The notes under the pieces: model-generated
The model's database searches: none
Told to the model about the DNA's origin: nothing
Seen by the model: the letters and a program-made list of their open reading frames with translations, nothing else
Position numbers and translations under genes: made by a program
Source of the DNA: Piscinibacter sp. XHJ-5
GTDB taxonomy: Bacteria; Pseudomonadota; Gammaproteobacteria; Burkholderiales; Burkholderiaceae_C
Direction: 5' to 3'
Assembly: GCF_029855045.1 (NCBI RefSeq)
Contig: NZ_CP123228.1
Location: 1,550,001 to 1,614,000, forward strand
DNA length: 64,000 nucleotides
Shown here: in pieces, positions 63,137 through 64,000 of the stretch
Position numbering within the stretch: position 1 is the stretch's first letter
How the letters are laid out: every line of letters starts with the position of its first letter

Positions 63137-64000
63137 CTACGATCCTTCGCAGTAGCGCTCGATCAGCTCGACGATCGCGCGCGACTCGCAGCGATCGGCC
63201 AGCGAGCGCAGCCGGTCGGTGAACGGCCGATAGCGTTCGTCCTGCTCGCCGAGCCGCTTGGCGTACTCGCGGATGCTGCGCATGTGGCCCACCTTGGCCA
63301 GCCGATGCAGCGCTATCAGCTCCTCGCCCGACGGAGGGACCAGCGGCAGCTCGTCCGGCGCGGCGACGGGGCCGGGGGCGTACGTCCAGCGCAGTCCGAG
63401 CAGCTCGCCGACCTTGGCCAGCAGCCGATCGATCGCGATGGGCTTGGGCAGGAAGGCAGTCGCGCCGGCCGCGAGACTGCGCGTCTCGTCGCGGCCCGAT
63501 GCGTTGGCCGAGACAGCGATCACGGGCACCTGGTCCAGCCCCGCAAGCTGTCGCAGCCGCTCGATGGCCTCGAGCCCTGTCATGACCGGCATCACGAGAT
63601 CGCTGATGACGAGGTCGGGGCGGTGCGTCTGCGCCGACACCAGCAGTGCCTGCCCATCCTGCGCCTCGACGAGCCTGAACCCGAGCGCTCCCATCAGGTC
63701 GACGAGCACGCCACGATTGGCAGGCACGTCGTCGGCAATCAGCACCGTGCGGCGACGCCCTTCGTAGCCGCTCACCATGCCTTGTGGCCGGTGTGCCGCG
63801 GCTTGTTCGCCGAGCACGGGCACGTCGATGTCGAACCAGAAGCGGCTGCCGCGCGCAGGCTCGCTCTCCAGCAGAAGATCGCCGCCCATCAGGCGCGCGA
63901 GCTGGCGACTGATGGTGAGCCCGAGGCCGGTACCGCTGGCGCGCCCGTGCGGCGTCCCGCCCTGCACGAAAGGATGGAAGATCGCTTCGTGCTGGTCGGC
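63137..64000 (-). CDS. Hybrid sensor histidine kinase, C-terminal part
   Basis: The frame is open to the window edge, so the N-terminus lies beyond it; 287 residues are visible. The first 60 are the end of a HATPase domain (FHPFVQGG as the F box, GTGLGLTISRQL as the G2 box). A receiver domain follows (TVLIADDVPANRG; LVISDLVMPVMTGLEAI with the phospho-acceptor Asp; PVIAVSANAS; AFLPKPI), then a helical tail of about 100 residues. It is a hybrid kinase that would signal through its receiver to a phosphotransfer protein. The input is unknown. Confidence 0.9.
   Translation of the reverse strand, partial: ADQHEAIFHPFVQGGTPHGRASGTGLGLTISRQLARLMGGDLLLESEPARGSRFWFDIDVPVLGEQAAAHRPQGMVSGYEGRRRTVLIADDVPANRGVLVDLMGALGFRLVEAQDGQALLVSAQTHRPDLVISDLVMPVMTGLEAIERLRQLAGLDQVPVIAVSANASGRDETRSLAAGATAFLPKPIAIDRLLAKVGELLGLRWTYAPGPVAAPDELPLVPPSGEELIALHRLAKVGHMRSIREYAKRLGEQDERYRPFTDRLRSLADRCESRAIVELIERYCEGS

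Overview
The window is a very GC-rich stretch of bacterial chromosome. It most resembles a betaproteobacterium of the order Burkholderiales, near the Rubrivivax/Leptothrix/Piscinibacter group. The support is Tct/Bug-type tricarboxylate uptake genes, a PEP-CTERM protein, a Burkholderiales-type phasin and the high GC at third codon positions. This placement is an inference from gene content. I saw no rRNA, tRNA, CRISPR array, integrase or transposase.

Region by region: 1-6314 holds mostly metabolic plus-strand genes: the end of a PLP decarboxylase, a lipoprotein, a frameshifted TGS-domain GTPase, a D-Ala-D-Ala dipeptidase, an aspartoacylase-like hydrolase and a metallo-beta-lactamase-fold hydrolase. 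6315-6645 is gene-free and contains a Y-shaped nested inverted-repeat element of 272 bp. 6646-10927 holds a PEP-CTERM metalloprotease, a YihY-type membrane protein, nudC, a 5'-3' exonuclease and small genes. 11084-15220 is a minus-strand operon tctC-tctB-tctA-small gene-panE-like. 15294-19046 encodes a 1250-residue TIR/NB-ARC/WD40 protein.

19129-31471 is a catabolic locus. A TetR gene, an SDR, carboxylase beta, acyl-CoA dehydrogenase, hydratase, carboxylase alpha and a thioesterase run on the minus strand, mostly joined by 4-bp overlaps. A thiolase, a FadB-type protein and a second hydratase run divergently. The set matches the acyclic terpene utilisation (Atu) pathway feeding beta-oxidation. 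A perfect 16-bp palindrome lies in the divergent promoter region, and a six-unit palindromic repeat array interrupts the minus operon.

31484-45535 carries a PHB-depolymerase-type esterase, a phasin, a 2916-residue cyclic beta-glucan synthase, two small genes, a Bug receptor and a benzoylformate decarboxylase. 45698-55853 carries an ECF sigma factor, amrB-amrS without amrA, an ATP-dependent DNA ligase, an ion channel, a Bax-inhibitor-1 protein, TerC and a LysR/NhaR regulator, with small hypotheticals.

55911-62125 is the least explained part. It holds two tandem, clearly paralogous genes of about 1000 codons that belong to no family I recognise. Each is preceded by a similar 43-bp upstream block. 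The downstream copy is cut by a single in-frame TGA. The window ends with a histidine phosphatase and the C-terminal part of a hybrid sensor kinase.
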